Source of the DNA: Streptomyces cyaneogriseus subsp. noncyanogenus | GTDB taxonomy: Bacteria; Actinomycetota; Actinomycetes; Streptomycetales; Streptomycetaceae | Reading direction: 5' to 3' | DNA length: 64,000 nt | Assembly (NCBI RefSeq): GCF_000931445.1 | Contig: NZ_CP010849.1 | Location: forward strand, 3,472,001-3,536,000 | Shown: positions 35,335-43,807 of the stretch, in pieces | How the letters are laid out: the number at the start of each line of letters is the position of its first letter | Numbering within the stretch: the stretch's first letter is position 1 | Position numbers and translations under genes: made by a program | Notes under the pieces: generated by a model | What the model was told of the DNA's origin: nothing | Database searches by the model: none | The model's input: only the letters and a program-made list of their open reading frames with translations

Positions 35335-37095
35335 TCAGAGCTGGGACGCCTGGCGCGAGGTGAGCTGGTACCGCTGCGCGATCGCGTTCCAGAGGCGGGC
35401 GGCCTCCCTCTTGTGGGTGTTCGCGGTGGTGCTCGCCCGGTTGCCGGCCTGGGTGTGGCCGGTGCTCCGGGCCTGGCCCTTCTTGCAGCCGTTCTTCCCG
35501 GCGACCTGGTCGGCCCAGGCGGCGTAGTGGTTGTCGGCCGAGGCCGACGCCTGCCACGCCTTGGTCAGCTCGTCGGTCAGCGCGGCGTGGTCGGGCAGCC
35601 GGTCCACGGCCAGTTGCCGGAGCCGGGTGACCAGGGCGGTGCGCTGCTTGGCCGCCTCGCGCAGGCTCCGGGCGGCCTCGGGGAGGTTGTCGCAGCCCCG
35701 TACCTCGGCCACCGCCTTGATGACGGCGGCCCGGCTGCTGCCGCTGTCGGCGAGCAGCTTGTCCAGCTCCTCGGCCTGCTGCCGCACCGGGTCCACGGTC
35801 GGCGACGCGGACGTCTCGGGGGTGGCCGGGGCCGTCGCGGAGACGGTCTGCCTGCCGGGGTCCTTCTCCTCGCCGTCCCCGCCGCCCGCCAGCAGCGCCC
35901 CGGCGCCGACGCCCACGACGGCGAGGCCGACGCCGATGGCCGCGAGCAGCGGCACCCGCGAACCGGACCGGCCGCCGCGCCCGCTCCCGCCGCCGTCGTA
36001 GGCGCCCGGACCCTGCGGCGGGTAGCCGCCCGGGCCCTGCGGGACATAGCCGCCCGGCCCCTGCTGGGCGGGGGCGCCCGGAGCCGCGCCGTAGGGGGGC
36101 TGGTCGCCGACGAGCGGCATCTGCTGGGTGGAGGCGGCCGGGCCGTCACCGCCCGGCGCGGCACGGAAGAGGTTGTCGAACTCGGCGGGCGGCTGCCGGC
36201 CCGCGTCCCCGCCGGGCGCGGCGCCGTAGGGCGCGGCGGCGGGCTGCCCGGGGACGGGCGGGATGTACTGCGTGGCCTCGGCGTCCGGCCCGGCCGGGGC
36301 GCCCGGCGGGGAGGCGTGCGGCACCCGGCCCAGGAAGCGGGTCTCCTCCGACGGCGCACCGGCCGGCCGCTCGGGAGGCAGCGCCCCCGCGGAGACGGGC
36401 GGTATGTACTGGGTCGCCCCGTCGTCCGCGGACGGCGGGACGGGCGGCAGGTACTGCGTGGCGGCATCGGCGCCCGGGCCGCCCTGGCCGCCCGGGACCG
36501 GCGGCAGGTACTGGGTGGCGCCCTCGTGGGCGGGCGGCAGCGGCGCGGACGCCGCCCCGCCGCTCCCGTCGTAGGCCGCGGCGGGCTGCCCGTAGGCCGG
36601 CCCGGCCGTGCCGTGGGCCTGTCCGGGCGGCGGACCGTAGGACTGCCCGGGCGCGCCGTAGGACTGTGCGGGCGCACCGTAAGCCTGCCCGGCGGGTCCG
36701 TACGACGGTCCGGCCGGGCCCTGGGGCCGGCCGGGGGCGCCGTAGGACGGTTCGGCGGGTCCGTAGCCGTACGCCGGGCCGCTCGCGGGGTGGGGCGCCT
36801 GGGCGCCGTAGGCCGGGGGCTGCGCGCCCTCCGGGGGCAGCGGGCCCGGGCCCGACTGGCCCCAGGGCTGGGCGGGCGCCGCGGGCCAGCCCTGCGCCGG
36901 GCCGCCGGGGGCCGGGGCCTGCGGGTGGCCGGGGGCCGGGGCCTGCTGCTCCGGGGCCCACGCGCCGTCCCAGCCCTGCCCGCCGGGTGGGCCGCTCTGC
37001 CCCGGCAGCAGGGGGCCGCCGCCGTCGGAGGGCAGCACGACGCCCTCGCGCGCGGGGCCCGCCGAGGGCTGCTCGCCCTGTCCACTCTGCGTCAC
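35335..37095 (-). CDS. Long disordered Pro/Gly/Tyr-rich membrane protein with ATQY(L/I)PPV repeats
   Basis: A 586-residue protein. Residues 1 to about 370 are low-complexity: Pro/Gly/Ala/Gln with SYGAPGQSYGPP-type tyrosine repeats. Four ATQYLPPVP/ATQYIPPV motifs then occur at roughly 25-40 residue spacing. One transmembrane helix follows (VPLLAAIGVGLAVVGVGAGA, about 380-400), then a soluble extracellular domain with two Cys (EVRGCDNLPEAARSLREAAK, GKNGCKKGQARSTGH) and a helical core. Topology is probably cytoplasmic repeats with an outside domain. TAGGAG precedes the GTG. Function unknown; the repeated Thr-Gln-Tyr-(Leu/Ile) could be kinase/FHA docking sites (inference). Confidence 0.85.
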   Translation of the reverse strand: MTQSGQGEQPSAGPAREGVVLPSDGGGPLLPGQSGPPGGQGWDGAWAPEQQAPAPGHPQAPAPGGPAQGWPAAPAQPWGQSGPGPLPPEGAQPPAYGAQAPHPASGPAYGYGPAEPSYGAPGRPQGPAGPSYGPAGQAYGAPAQSYGAPGQSYGPPPGQAHGTAGPAYGQPAAAYDGSGGAASAPLPPAHEGATQYLPPVPGGQGGPGADAATQYLPPVPPSADDGATQYIPPVSAGALPPERPAGAPSEETRFLGRVPHASPPGAPAGPDAEATQYIPPVPGQPAAAPYGAAPGGDAGRQPPAEFDNLFRAAPGGDGPAASTQQMPLVGDQPPYGAAPGAPAQQGPGGYVPQGPGGYPPQGPGAYDGGGSGRGGRSGSRVPLLAAIGVGLAVVGVGAGALLAGGGDGEEKDPGRQTVSATAPATPETSASPTVDPVRQQAEELDKLLADSGSSRAAVIKAVAEVRGCDNLPEAARSLREAAKQRTALVTRLRQLAVDRLPDHAALTDELTKAWQASASADNHYAAWADQVAGKNGCKKGQARSTGHTQAGNRASTTANTHKREAARLWNAIAQRYQLTSRQASQL

Positions 37096-37318
37096 CGGGA
37101 CTCCTACGAATGGGGGACCTTCGAAATCGTCGGCTCACGCTACCGGGTCCCCGGAGCCCGGTGCCAAGCAGCACGGGGCGTGATCCCGCTCCGCCGGCCC
37201 GGGTAACGGAACCGGGCCGGCGGACGCTGTTCATGCCACCCCCTTCACCTCCCGCGCGTGTTTTCCACGGGTTCACCCACCGGCGCCCCGAATGTTCACC
37301 ACCCGGCCGCCGGTGCGC

Positions 37319-38704
37319 TCACGCGGCCACCTGGAGATCCAGCCGGGCGCCGAACTCCCGTACCACCGGCTCGTCCCGGTACGGCTCCAGGCGCTGCTGG
37401 AAGTCCTCCAGATACTCGGCGCCCCGGTTGGAACGCAGCGTCTCCAGCAACTCCACCGCCTTCATGCCGGTGTGGCAGGCCAGTTCGACCTCCCGCTGCT
37501 GCACCTGCGCGGTGGCCAGCAGCACATAGCCGATCGCCCGCCTGCGCGCCCGCGACTCGGGATGACCGGCCAGGGCGTCCCGCGCGCTGCGCGCCGCCGC
37601 CTCGGCCTGCCCCAGGTCCCGGTGGCAGTGCGCCAGTTCGTCGGCGAGGTACGCCTCGTCGAAGTGGGCGATCCACGCCGGGTCGTCGCCACTGGCGGCG
37701 TCGGCCGCCTCCAGCGCGCTCACCGCGCGCCCGGCCGCCGCCTGGGCCGCCCGCGCGTCGCCCAGCAGCGCGTGCCCGCGCGCCTCGGCCGCGTGGAACA
37801 TCGACTCCGCGCGCGGTGTCACGCGCCCTCGCGCCCCTTCCTGCGCCGCCCGCGCCAACTGGGCGATCTCGCGCGGGTTTCCGAGCTGGGCGGCCAGGTG
37901 GCTCATGGACGCGGCCAGCACATACCCGCCGTACCCGCGGTCGCCCGCCGCCTGGGCCAGGCGCAGCGCCTGGATGTAGTACCGCTGCGCGAGTCCGGGC
38001 TGCCCGGTGTCCACCGCCATGTACCCGGCCAGTTCGGTCAACCGGGCGACGGCTGCGAACAGTTCGCGCCCCACCGACTCGCGGTAGGAGCCCGCCAGCA
38101 GCCCGGAGACGACGCTGTTGAGGTAGTGCACGACGACCGGGCGCACATGCCCGCTGCCGTACTGGTGGTCCAGCTCGACCAGGGCCTGCGTCATCGCCCG
38201 CACGGCCGCCACGTCGGACGGGCCGACCCGTGGCCCGGCCGTCCGCGCCACCTGGGAGTCGGGCGCGGAGATCAGCCAGTCGCGGCTGGGCTCGACGAGC
38301 GCGGAGGCGGCGACGGACGACCCGGACAGGAAGTCCCGCCGCCCCACGTCGCTGCGCCACAGCTCGCAGACCTGCTCGATGGCTCCGACCACCGTCGGCG
38401 AGAACTGGAGGCCGACGCCCGAGGCGAGGTTCTTGCCGTTGGCCATGCCGATCTCGTCGATCGTGACCGTACGGCCCAGTTTGCGGCCGAGCGCCTCGGC
38501 GATGATCGCGGGTGCCCGGCCCCGTGGCTGCTGTCCGCGCAGCCAGCGGGCGACGGACGTCTTGTCGTAGCGCAGGTCGAGGCCGTGTTCGGCACCGACC
38601 ATGTTGACCCGGCGGGCGAGCCCTGCGTTCGAGCAACCCGCTTCCTGGATGAGCGCCTGCAGCCGTTCGTTCGGCTGTCGCGCGACGAGAGGCCTGGCGG
38701 CCAT
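37319..38704 (-). CDS. Helix-turn-helix/TPR-type regulator, NsdA/NsdB-like
   Basis: A 461-residue cytoplasmic regulator. The N-terminus (NERLQALIQEAGCSNAGLAR, DLRYDKTSVARWLRGQQPRG) is a divergent HTH. The body is helical TPR-like repeats (LAQRYYIQALRLAQAAGDRG, AEARGHALLGDARAAQAAAG, ADELAHCHRDLGQAEAAARS). The architecture resembles NsdA/NsdB, negative regulators of differentiation in Streptomyces; orthology is not claimed. I begin at ATG 38704 because AGGGGGT lies five bases before it. It is divergent from the Prim-Pol-like gene, separated by 363 bases. Confidence 0.82.
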   Translation of the reverse strand: MAARPLVARQPNERLQALIQEAGCSNAGLARRVNMVGAEHGLDLRYDKTSVARWLRGQQPRGRAPAIIAEALGRKLGRTVTIDEIGMANGKNLASGVGLQFSPTVVGAIEQVCELWRSDVGRRDFLSGSSVAASALVEPSRDWLISAPDSQVARTAGPRVGPSDVAAVRAMTQALVELDHQYGSGHVRPVVVHYLNSVVSGLLAGSYRESVGRELFAAVARLTELAGYMAVDTGQPGLAQRYYIQALRLAQAAGDRGYGGYVLAASMSHLAAQLGNPREIAQLARAAQEGARGRVTPRAESMFHAAEARGHALLGDARAAQAAAGRAVSALEAADAASGDDPAWIAHFDEAYLADELAHCHRDLGQAEAAARSARDALAGHPESRARRRAIGYVLLATAQVQQREVELACHTGMKAVELLETLRSNRGAEYLEDFQQRLEPYRDEPVVREFGARLDLQVAA

Positions 38705-39067
38705 GGCGTACCCCCTGAGGCTGCGGTGCCTGCCCACGCACCGAGTTGTCGTGTCTTCCGCGGCCGAACCCCCTCGCGTCCCGGCGAAAGGATCCAGCCG
38801 TGAAGATCAATGCCCCGCCCACGTGGCGAAAATGCGAAGCTTGCGAGGATTGCCGGAGTAACGGCTGATGCCGCCCCGAACGTGGCTACCCAGCCGCGGC
38901 CACGGATCCTCTCGCGCGCCCCCGGACGTGCAACCATGCGCCCCGGACCGCGAATCGGTGCTCCTCCCCCGCGCAGGGAGAAAGCGGCAGGCCCGGGCGG
39001 TGTCCGGCGCAAATGTGAGGGGCGGGAGACGGGCCGGCGCCCGTAACCCGGGGTGGAGGCGGTAGTT
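38705..39067. other. Divergent intergenic region
   Basis: About 360 bases between the TPR regulator and the Prim-Pol gene. It includes AT-richer DNA near 38810-38870 likely to hold promoters. No gene or repeat is evident. Confidence 0.4.
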
Positions 39068-39730
39068 GTGTTGCACATGGAAGAGACGATCCCGGGAACC
39101 CAAGCCGCTCAGATTCCGCAGCAGCGCGGTGTGTCGCTGCTGGACGCCGCCGTCCGCTACACCGAGGAGCGCCACTGGGACGTGTTCCCCGGCACCTGGC
39201 TGGAAGCCTCCGACGGGACGCAGCGCTGTTCCTGCGGCGACCCGGCGTGCGCCGCCCCCGGCGCGCACCCGGCGCGCACCGACTGGGCGGCCCAGGCGAC
39301 GGGCAGCGCCACCGTGGCCCGTGGCTGGTGGCAGCAGCGGCCGACGGCGTCGATCCTGCTGCCCACGGGGCGTACGTTCGACGCGATCGACGTGCCCGAG
39401 ACCGCCGGCTTCCTCGCGCTCGCCCGCATGGAGCGGATGGACCTGACGCTCGGCCCGGTGACGCTGACCCCGGACCGGCGGATGCAGTTCTTCGTCCTGC
39501 CGGGCGCGGCGGCGAAGTTGCCGGAGCTGGTACGGAAGCTGGGCTGGTCCCCCCTCTCCCTCGACCTGGAAGCCCTCGGCGAGGGGGCCTACGTGGCCGC
39601 CCCGCCGACGCGGTTCGGGACCCGGGGCGCCGTGCAGTGGGCATGCCGCCCGACACCGGCCAACCGGTGGCTGCCGGACGTGGAGGAGCTGATCTCGCCG
39701 CTCGCCTACGCGTGCGGCAGGGAGCGGTAA
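39068..39730 (+). CDS. Short bifunctional DNA primase/polymerase (Prim-Pol) domain protein
   Basis: A 220-residue protein resembling the N-terminal Prim-Pol domain alone. VSLLDAAVRYTEERHWDVFP, then the zinc-like motif CSCGDPACAAPGAHP, then ARGWWQQRPTASILLPTG and FDAIDVPETAGFLALARME. In active Prim-Pols the region after the W-W motif holds catalytic acidic residues within G-x-D-x-D-type strands. Here AIDVPE retains only one clear acid, so catalysis is doubtful. No helicase domain follows. The GTG at 39068 is chosen since GGAGG lies eight bases upstream; ATG 39077 and GTG 39053 are alternatives. Confidence 0.78.
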   Translation: MLHMEETIPGTQAAQIPQQRGVSLLDAAVRYTEERHWDVFPGTWLEASDGTQRCSCGDPACAAPGAHPARTDWAAQATGSATVARGWWQQRPTASILLPTGRTFDAIDVPETAGFLALARMERMDLTLGPVTLTPDRRMQFFVLPGAAAKLPELVRKLGWSPLSLDLEALGEGAYVAAPPTRFGTRGAVQWACRPTPANRWLPDVEELISPLAYACGRER

Positions 39731-39883
39731 CCGGCGCCCTGCCGTCCCCGCCCGGCCGTCCCCGCCCCGCCCCTCCACCACCGGCGCGGGCGTCGCGCGG
39801 CCGGGCGCACACCGGCACGGGCCGGCGCTTTTCGGGGGCGCGTGAACCCGCCGTAGGGTTCTCCCCAACGGAGGGAGAACGCG

Positions 39884-40657
39884 GTGAGTGGTAGCGCCGT
39901 ACGTGTACAGGGGCTCTGGAAGCGGTTCGGGCAGCAGATCGCGGTGGCCGGGATCGATCTGGAGCTGCCCGCGGGCAAGTTCATCGGACTGGTCGGGCCG
40001 AACGGGGCGGGGAAGACCACCACGCTGTCGATGGTGACCGGACTGCTCCGCCCCGACCAGGGTTCCGTCGAGGTCGTCGGCCACGACGTGTGGCGGGACC
40101 CGGCGGAGGTGAAGGCGCGGATCGGGGTGCTGCCGGAGGGGCTGCGGATGTTCGAGCGGCTCTCGGGCCGTGAACTCCTCGCCTACACCGGCCGGTTGCG
40201 CGGGCTGCCCGGTGCGGAGGTCGACAAGCGGGCCACCCAGCTCCTCGACGTCCTGGACCTCGCCGGGTCCCAGCACAAGCTGGTCGTCGACTACTCGACC
40301 GGCATGCGCAAGAAGATCGGGCTCGCGGCGGCGCTGCTGCACAATCCCGAAGTCCTCTTCCTGGACGAGCCGTTCGAGGGCGTCGACCCGGTCTCCGCGC
40401 AGACCATCCGGGGCGTCCTGGAGCGCTACACCGCCTCCGGCGCCACCGTCGTCTTCTCCTCCCACGTCATGGAGCTGGTGGAGTCGCTGTGCGACTGGGT
40501 GGCCGTCATGGCCGCCGGGCGCATCCGCGCCACCGGTCCGCTGGCCGAGGTGCGCGGGGACGCCGCCTCCCTGCAACAGGCGTTCCTGGAGCTGGTCGGG
40601 GCGCAGGGCCGGGACGCCGGATCGGACCTCGACTGGCTGGGCGGCGGGACCCGATGA
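39884..40657 (+). CDS. ABC transporter ATP-binding protein
   Basis: A 257-residue ATPase: Walker A GPNGAGKTT near residues 39-47, signature YSTGMRKKIGLAAALLHNPE, Walker B VLFLDEPFEGVDPVSAQTI, and a switch His in VVFSSHVMELVESL. The signature begins YSTGM rather than SGG, common in ABC-2 exporters. GGAGGGAG precedes the GTG start. It overlaps the downstream permease gene by ATGA (40654-40657). No C-terminal DrrA extension, unlike the exporter at 1335. Confidence 0.93.
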   Translation: MSGSAVRVQGLWKRFGQQIAVAGIDLELPAGKFIGLVGPNGAGKTTTLSMVTGLLRPDQGSVEVVGHDVWRDPAEVKARIGVLPEGLRMFERLSGRELLAYTGRLRGLPGAEVDKRATQLLDVLDLAGSQHKLVVDYSTGMRKKIGLAAALLHNPEVLFLDEPFEGVDPVSAQTIRGVLERYTASGATVVFSSHVMELVESLCDWVAVMAAGRIRATGPLAEVRGDAASLQQAFLELVGAQGRDAGSDLDWLGGGTR

Positions 40658-42252
40658 GCGGCGCGCGGACCTCGCTCACCCCTGTCGTCGTCCGGCTGAA
40701 GCTGTCGCTGCTGCGCAACGGGCTGCGCCAGTCCAGCGGGCGGCGGGCGGCCTACATCGCCTCCGTCGTCGTCACGCTGCTGTTCGCCGCCCTCCAGCTC
40801 ATCGGGCTGATCGCGCTGCGCGGCCACGCGCACGCCGAGTCGCTGATCGTGCTGCTGGTGGCGGTCCTCGCACTGGGCTGGGCGGTGATGCCGCTGTTCT
40901 TCCCCAGCGGCGACGAGACCCTCGACCCGACCCGGCTGGTGATGCTGCCGCTGCGGCCCCGCCCCCTGGTGCGGGCGCTGCTCACCGCTTCCCTGGTCGG
41001 CATCGGGCCGCTCTTCACGCTCTGCGTGTTCGCCGGTTCGGTGATCGCGATCGCGCGCGGCGGGGCGGCCTTCGCCGTCGGTGCCGTCGGCGCCGTACTG
41101 GCCCTGCTGGCCTGCGTGGCCCTCGCACGGGCCGTCGCCGCCGCCAACGTACGGCTGCTGACCAGCCGCAAGGGCCGGGACCTGGCGGTGCTGAGCGGTC
41201 TGGTCGTCGCGGTCGGGGCGCAGGTGGTCAACTTCGGCGCGCAGCGGGTCGGCGCCTCCGGTCTGGGCGAGCTGGACCCGCTGGGCGCGGTCCTGCGCTG
41301 GGTGCCGCCCGCGTCGGCGATCGGCGCGGCGGACTCGGTGAGCGACGGGGCGTACGGGGTGGCCGCCGCCCAGCTCGCGCTGAGCGCCGCGGCCCTGGCG
41401 GCGCTGCTGTGGGTGTGGGCGCGGCATCTGACCCGGCTGATGACCTCGCCCGACGGGTCCACCCTCCAGGCCGGGGAGCGGCCCGCCCGCGAACGCGGCT
41501 CCTCCGGGCTCGCCCGGCTGCTGCCCCCCGGCCGCACCGGCACGGTCATGGAGCGCAGCCTGCGGTACGTGTGGCGGGACCCGAAGACCAAGGCGGCATG
41601 GGTGACCTCGCTGGCCATCGGCCTGATCGTGCCGGTCTTCAACGCCTGGCAGGGCACCGGCTCGGTCTACTTCGCCTGCTTCGCCGCCGGGATGCTCGGC
41701 ATCCAGATGTACAACCAGTTCGGGCAGGACACCTCCGCGTTCTGGATGGTCGCGATGACGATCTCCTCGCCCCGGGACGCCTACGTCGAGCTGCGCGCCC
41801 GCGCCTTCGCCCTGCTGCTGATCACCTTGCCGTACGCCACCGTGGTGACCGTGGTGACGACGGCGATGCTGGGCGACTGGCGGGCCCTGCCGGAGGCGCT
41901 CGGCCTGTCCTTCGCGCTGCTCGGCGCGATGCTGGCGACCGGGGCGTGGACCTCCGCCCGCTTCCCGTACTCCATCCCGCAGGAGGGGTACAAAAACGTC
42001 GCTCCCGGGCAGACCGGGCTCGCCTGGATCTCGATCTTCGGCGGGATGGTCGCCGCCGCCCTGCTGTGCGCGCCCGTGATCGCGCTGACGATCTGGCTGA
42101 ACGTCAGCGCGGGCGCCGGGTCCTGGGCCTGGCTGCTGCTGCCGGGGGGCGCGGCCTACGGGGCCGGGCTCACGGTGGCCGGCCTCCGGCTGGCCGCGCC
42201 GCGGACGGCCGGGCGGCTGCCGGAGATCCTCGCGGCGGTCAGCAAGGGGTGA
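40654..42252 (+). CDS. ABC exporter membrane protein, large ABC-2-like permease
   Basis: A 532-residue membrane protein with about twelve hydrophobic segments arranged in two halves: AAYIASVVVTLLFAALQLIG, ALLTASLVGIGPLFTLCVFA, GAVGAVLALLACVALARAVA; and, after a cytoplasmic stretch (GRTGTVMERSLRYVWRDPKT), VTSLAIGLIVPVFNAW, LLLITLPYATVVTVVTTAML, GGMVAAALLCAPVIALTIWL. It is larger than ordinary DrrB permeases and resembles YvfS/transporter-type full permeases. Coupled to the ATPase, so together they make a two-gene exporter of unknown substrate. Confidence 0.88.
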   Translation: MSGARTSLTPVVVRLKLSLLRNGLRQSSGRRAAYIASVVVTLLFAALQLIGLIALRGHAHAESLIVLLVAVLALGWAVMPLFFPSGDETLDPTRLVMLPLRPRPLVRALLTASLVGIGPLFTLCVFAGSVIAIARGGAAFAVGAVGAVLALLACVALARAVAAANVRLLTSRKGRDLAVLSGLVVAVGAQVVNFGAQRVGASGLGELDPLGAVLRWVPPASAIGAADSVSDGAYGVAAAQLALSAAALAALLWVWARHLTRLMTSPDGSTLQAGERPARERGSSGLARLLPPGRTGTVMERSLRYVWRDPKTKAAWVTSLAIGLIVPVFNAWQGTGSVYFACFAAGMLGIQMYNQFGQDTSAFWMVAMTISSPRDAYVELRARAFALLLITLPYATVVTVVTTAMLGDWRALPEALGLSFALLGAMLATGAWTSARFPYSIPQEGYKNVAPGQTGLAWISIFGGMVAAALLCAPVIALTIWLNVSAGAGSWAWLLLPGGAAYGAGLTVAGLRLAAPRTAGRLPEILAAVSKG

Positions 42253-42280
42253 GGCGGCGGCTCCCGGCGGGCGCGCGCCG

Positions 42281-43171
42281 TCAGCCGTCCCGGAGGCTGT
42301 CCAGGAACGGCTCGATCGCCGCGCGCCAGCCCTCCGGCTGGTCGTAGTGGACGAGGTGGCCGGCGTCGGCCACCTCGGCGTACTGCCCGCGCGGCAGGAC
42401 GCGCACCATCTCCTGCGCCTCGGCGCGGCCCAGCCGGCCGTCGAGGCCGCGGACGACCAGGGTCGGGCACCGCACCTGGGCGAGCTCCTCCCAGTGGGCG
42501 TCGTAGACCCAGGTCTCCCGGGAGCGGAGCATCTGCTCCGGGTCGAAGACGGGCCGCCAGCCGTCCGGGGACTCGGCCATCACCTCGGCGTAGAACTCGC
42601 CGCGGGCCGGATTGGGCCGCTCCACCCAGGGGTCGTCCTCGCCGAACCACTTGCGTACGTCGGCGAGCGTGGCGAAGGGGACCGGCCAGGCGCGGAACCA
42701 CTCGGCCCACTCGCGCTGCGAGGCGGCGCCGAGCGCGGAGGCCCGCATGTCGGAGATGATCAGACCGCGGACGAGGTCGGGGCGTTTGGCGGCGAGCTGC
42801 CAGCCGGTCAGCGCGCCCATGGCGTGGCCGATGACGACGGCCGGGGCGAGGCCGAGCTGTTCCAGGGCGGCCTCGGCGTCCTCGACGTAGGCGTCCCGGG
42901 TGTACGCCGCTTCCGGGGGCTTGTCGCTGCGGCCGTGGCCGCGCTGGTCGAGGGCGATGGCGCGGTGGCGCCCGGACAGCCAGCGGGCCGTGTCCGCCCA
43001 GTGCGAGGCGCGGCCCATCAGTCCGTGGAGTAACAGCACTCCCGGTGGGCCGCCGCCCTGTTCCCGGCCGCCCGCGCCGCCCTGGGCCGGATCGGCCTTG
43101 GGTGGGTCGCCGAACTCCCAGGCCGCGAGGCGTACGCCGCCCGCCCCGGTCACGTCGATGCGCCGCGCCAT
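42281..43171 (-). CDS. Alpha/beta-hydrolase fold protein with Ala at the nucleophile position
   Basis: A 296-residue alpha/beta hydrolase. Oxyanion motif LLLHGLMGRASHW, then ALDQRGHGRSDKP, then the nucleophile elbow VVIGHAMGALTGWQLAAKRP, where the expected Ser of G-x-S-x-G is Ala (codon GCC). The Asp (RGLDGRLG) and His (DAGHLVHYDQP) of the triad are present. The change needs only one base from TCC, so a sequencing error is possible; otherwise the protein would be a non-hydrolytic binder or use another mechanism. GCAGGA precedes the ATG at 43171. Confidence 0.88.
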   Translation of the reverse strand: MARRIDVTGAGGVRLAAWEFGDPPKADPAQGGAGGREQGGGPPGVLLLHGLMGRASHWADTARWLSGRHRAIALDQRGHGRSDKPPEAAYTRDAYVEDAEAALEQLGLAPAVVIGHAMGALTGWQLAAKRPDLVRGLIISDMRASALGAASQREWAEWFRAWPVPFATLADVRKWFGEDDPWVERPNPARGEFYAEVMAESPDGWRPVFDPEQMLRSRETWVYDAHWEELAQVRCPTLVVRGLDGRLGRAEAQEMVRVLPRGQYAEVADAGHLVHYDQPEGWRAAIEPFLDSLRDG

Positions 43172-43372
43172 AGGTCCTGCCCCCAAGCTCCGCTCGGACC
43201 GCCCGCCGCCGCTGGGGCCGGACGGTCCTGTGAACCGTGTCCTGCCTGCCGTGCTGCTGCCGTGCCGCCGCGTCCTGCCGGTCCCGTCCGCCGGGCTCCG
43301 TCGCCGGGGCCCGCCGCCGCGCGGCCGCCGGCCGCCGCCCGGACGTCCGCCGCCCACGACGCGCGCAGCCTA

Positions 43373-43388
43373 TCGAATGCACATTCGA
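43373..43388. promoter_or_regulatory. 16-bp inverted repeat, candidate operator
   Basis: TCGAATG (43373-43379) and CATTCGA (43382-43388) are exact reverse complements with CA between. The shape is like an SOS (LexA) box, but the actinobacterial core GAAC-N4-GTTC is not met (GAAT-N4-ATTC). It lies about 200 bases upstream of the hydrolase gene. Confidence 0.45.
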
Positions 43389-43554
43389 AAAAGCTGTCCC
43401 GGTGGACAACACCCCTCATTCGAGTGACATCCCTCGGGGATTGACCGGCGCCACCGGGGGGAGATCTTCATCGGGAGGCGGACCGCTCGGGGAAAACGGT
43501 CCGAGGGGATTGACCCTGAGAGCTCGGGGCTCCGGGTCAGCACAGGGGAGGACC

Positions 43555-43582
43555 GGCCCCGGCGCCACACGGCGCCGGGGCC
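43555..43582 (-). terminator. Strong hairpin downstream of dmdR1
   Basis: GGCCCCGGCGCC and GGCGCCGGGGCC are perfectly complementary around an ACAC loop. It lies about 225 bases beyond the dmdR1 stop on the - strand; no other gene intervenes. Confidence 0.7.
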
Positions 43583-43807
43583 TCCACCGTTTCGACGACC
43601 CACCCTTCCCCCCTCTCCGGCCGGCCCGGCGGCCGCGCCGCCGGGCCGGAACGCGAGAGCCCTCACGTCATATGCCTCATGCGACAGCCTCGCACGCGCG
43701 GCGGCCGCGGCGCTGCCCCCCGGCGCACCGGATCCCGGATTCGACGAGATCCGAGCGGTGCCGCAACTCCCCCTCACGTCACGGCAGTTGACCCCTCGCG
43801 CGCGAGC

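Larger units (their letters stand above)
43172..43807. other. Gene-free stretch of about 640 bases
   Basis: No credible gene. It contains the TCGAATG palindrome at 43373, a related CATTCGA half-site just downstream near 43408-43416, two GATTGACC copies (43439 and 43508), and a large hairpin at 43555. Confidence 0.5.

Noticed and set aside
43373..43388. LexA (SOS) box
   Set aside because: The symmetric core is GAAT-N4-ATTC rather than GAAC-N4-GTTC, and no DNA-repair gene is adjacent.
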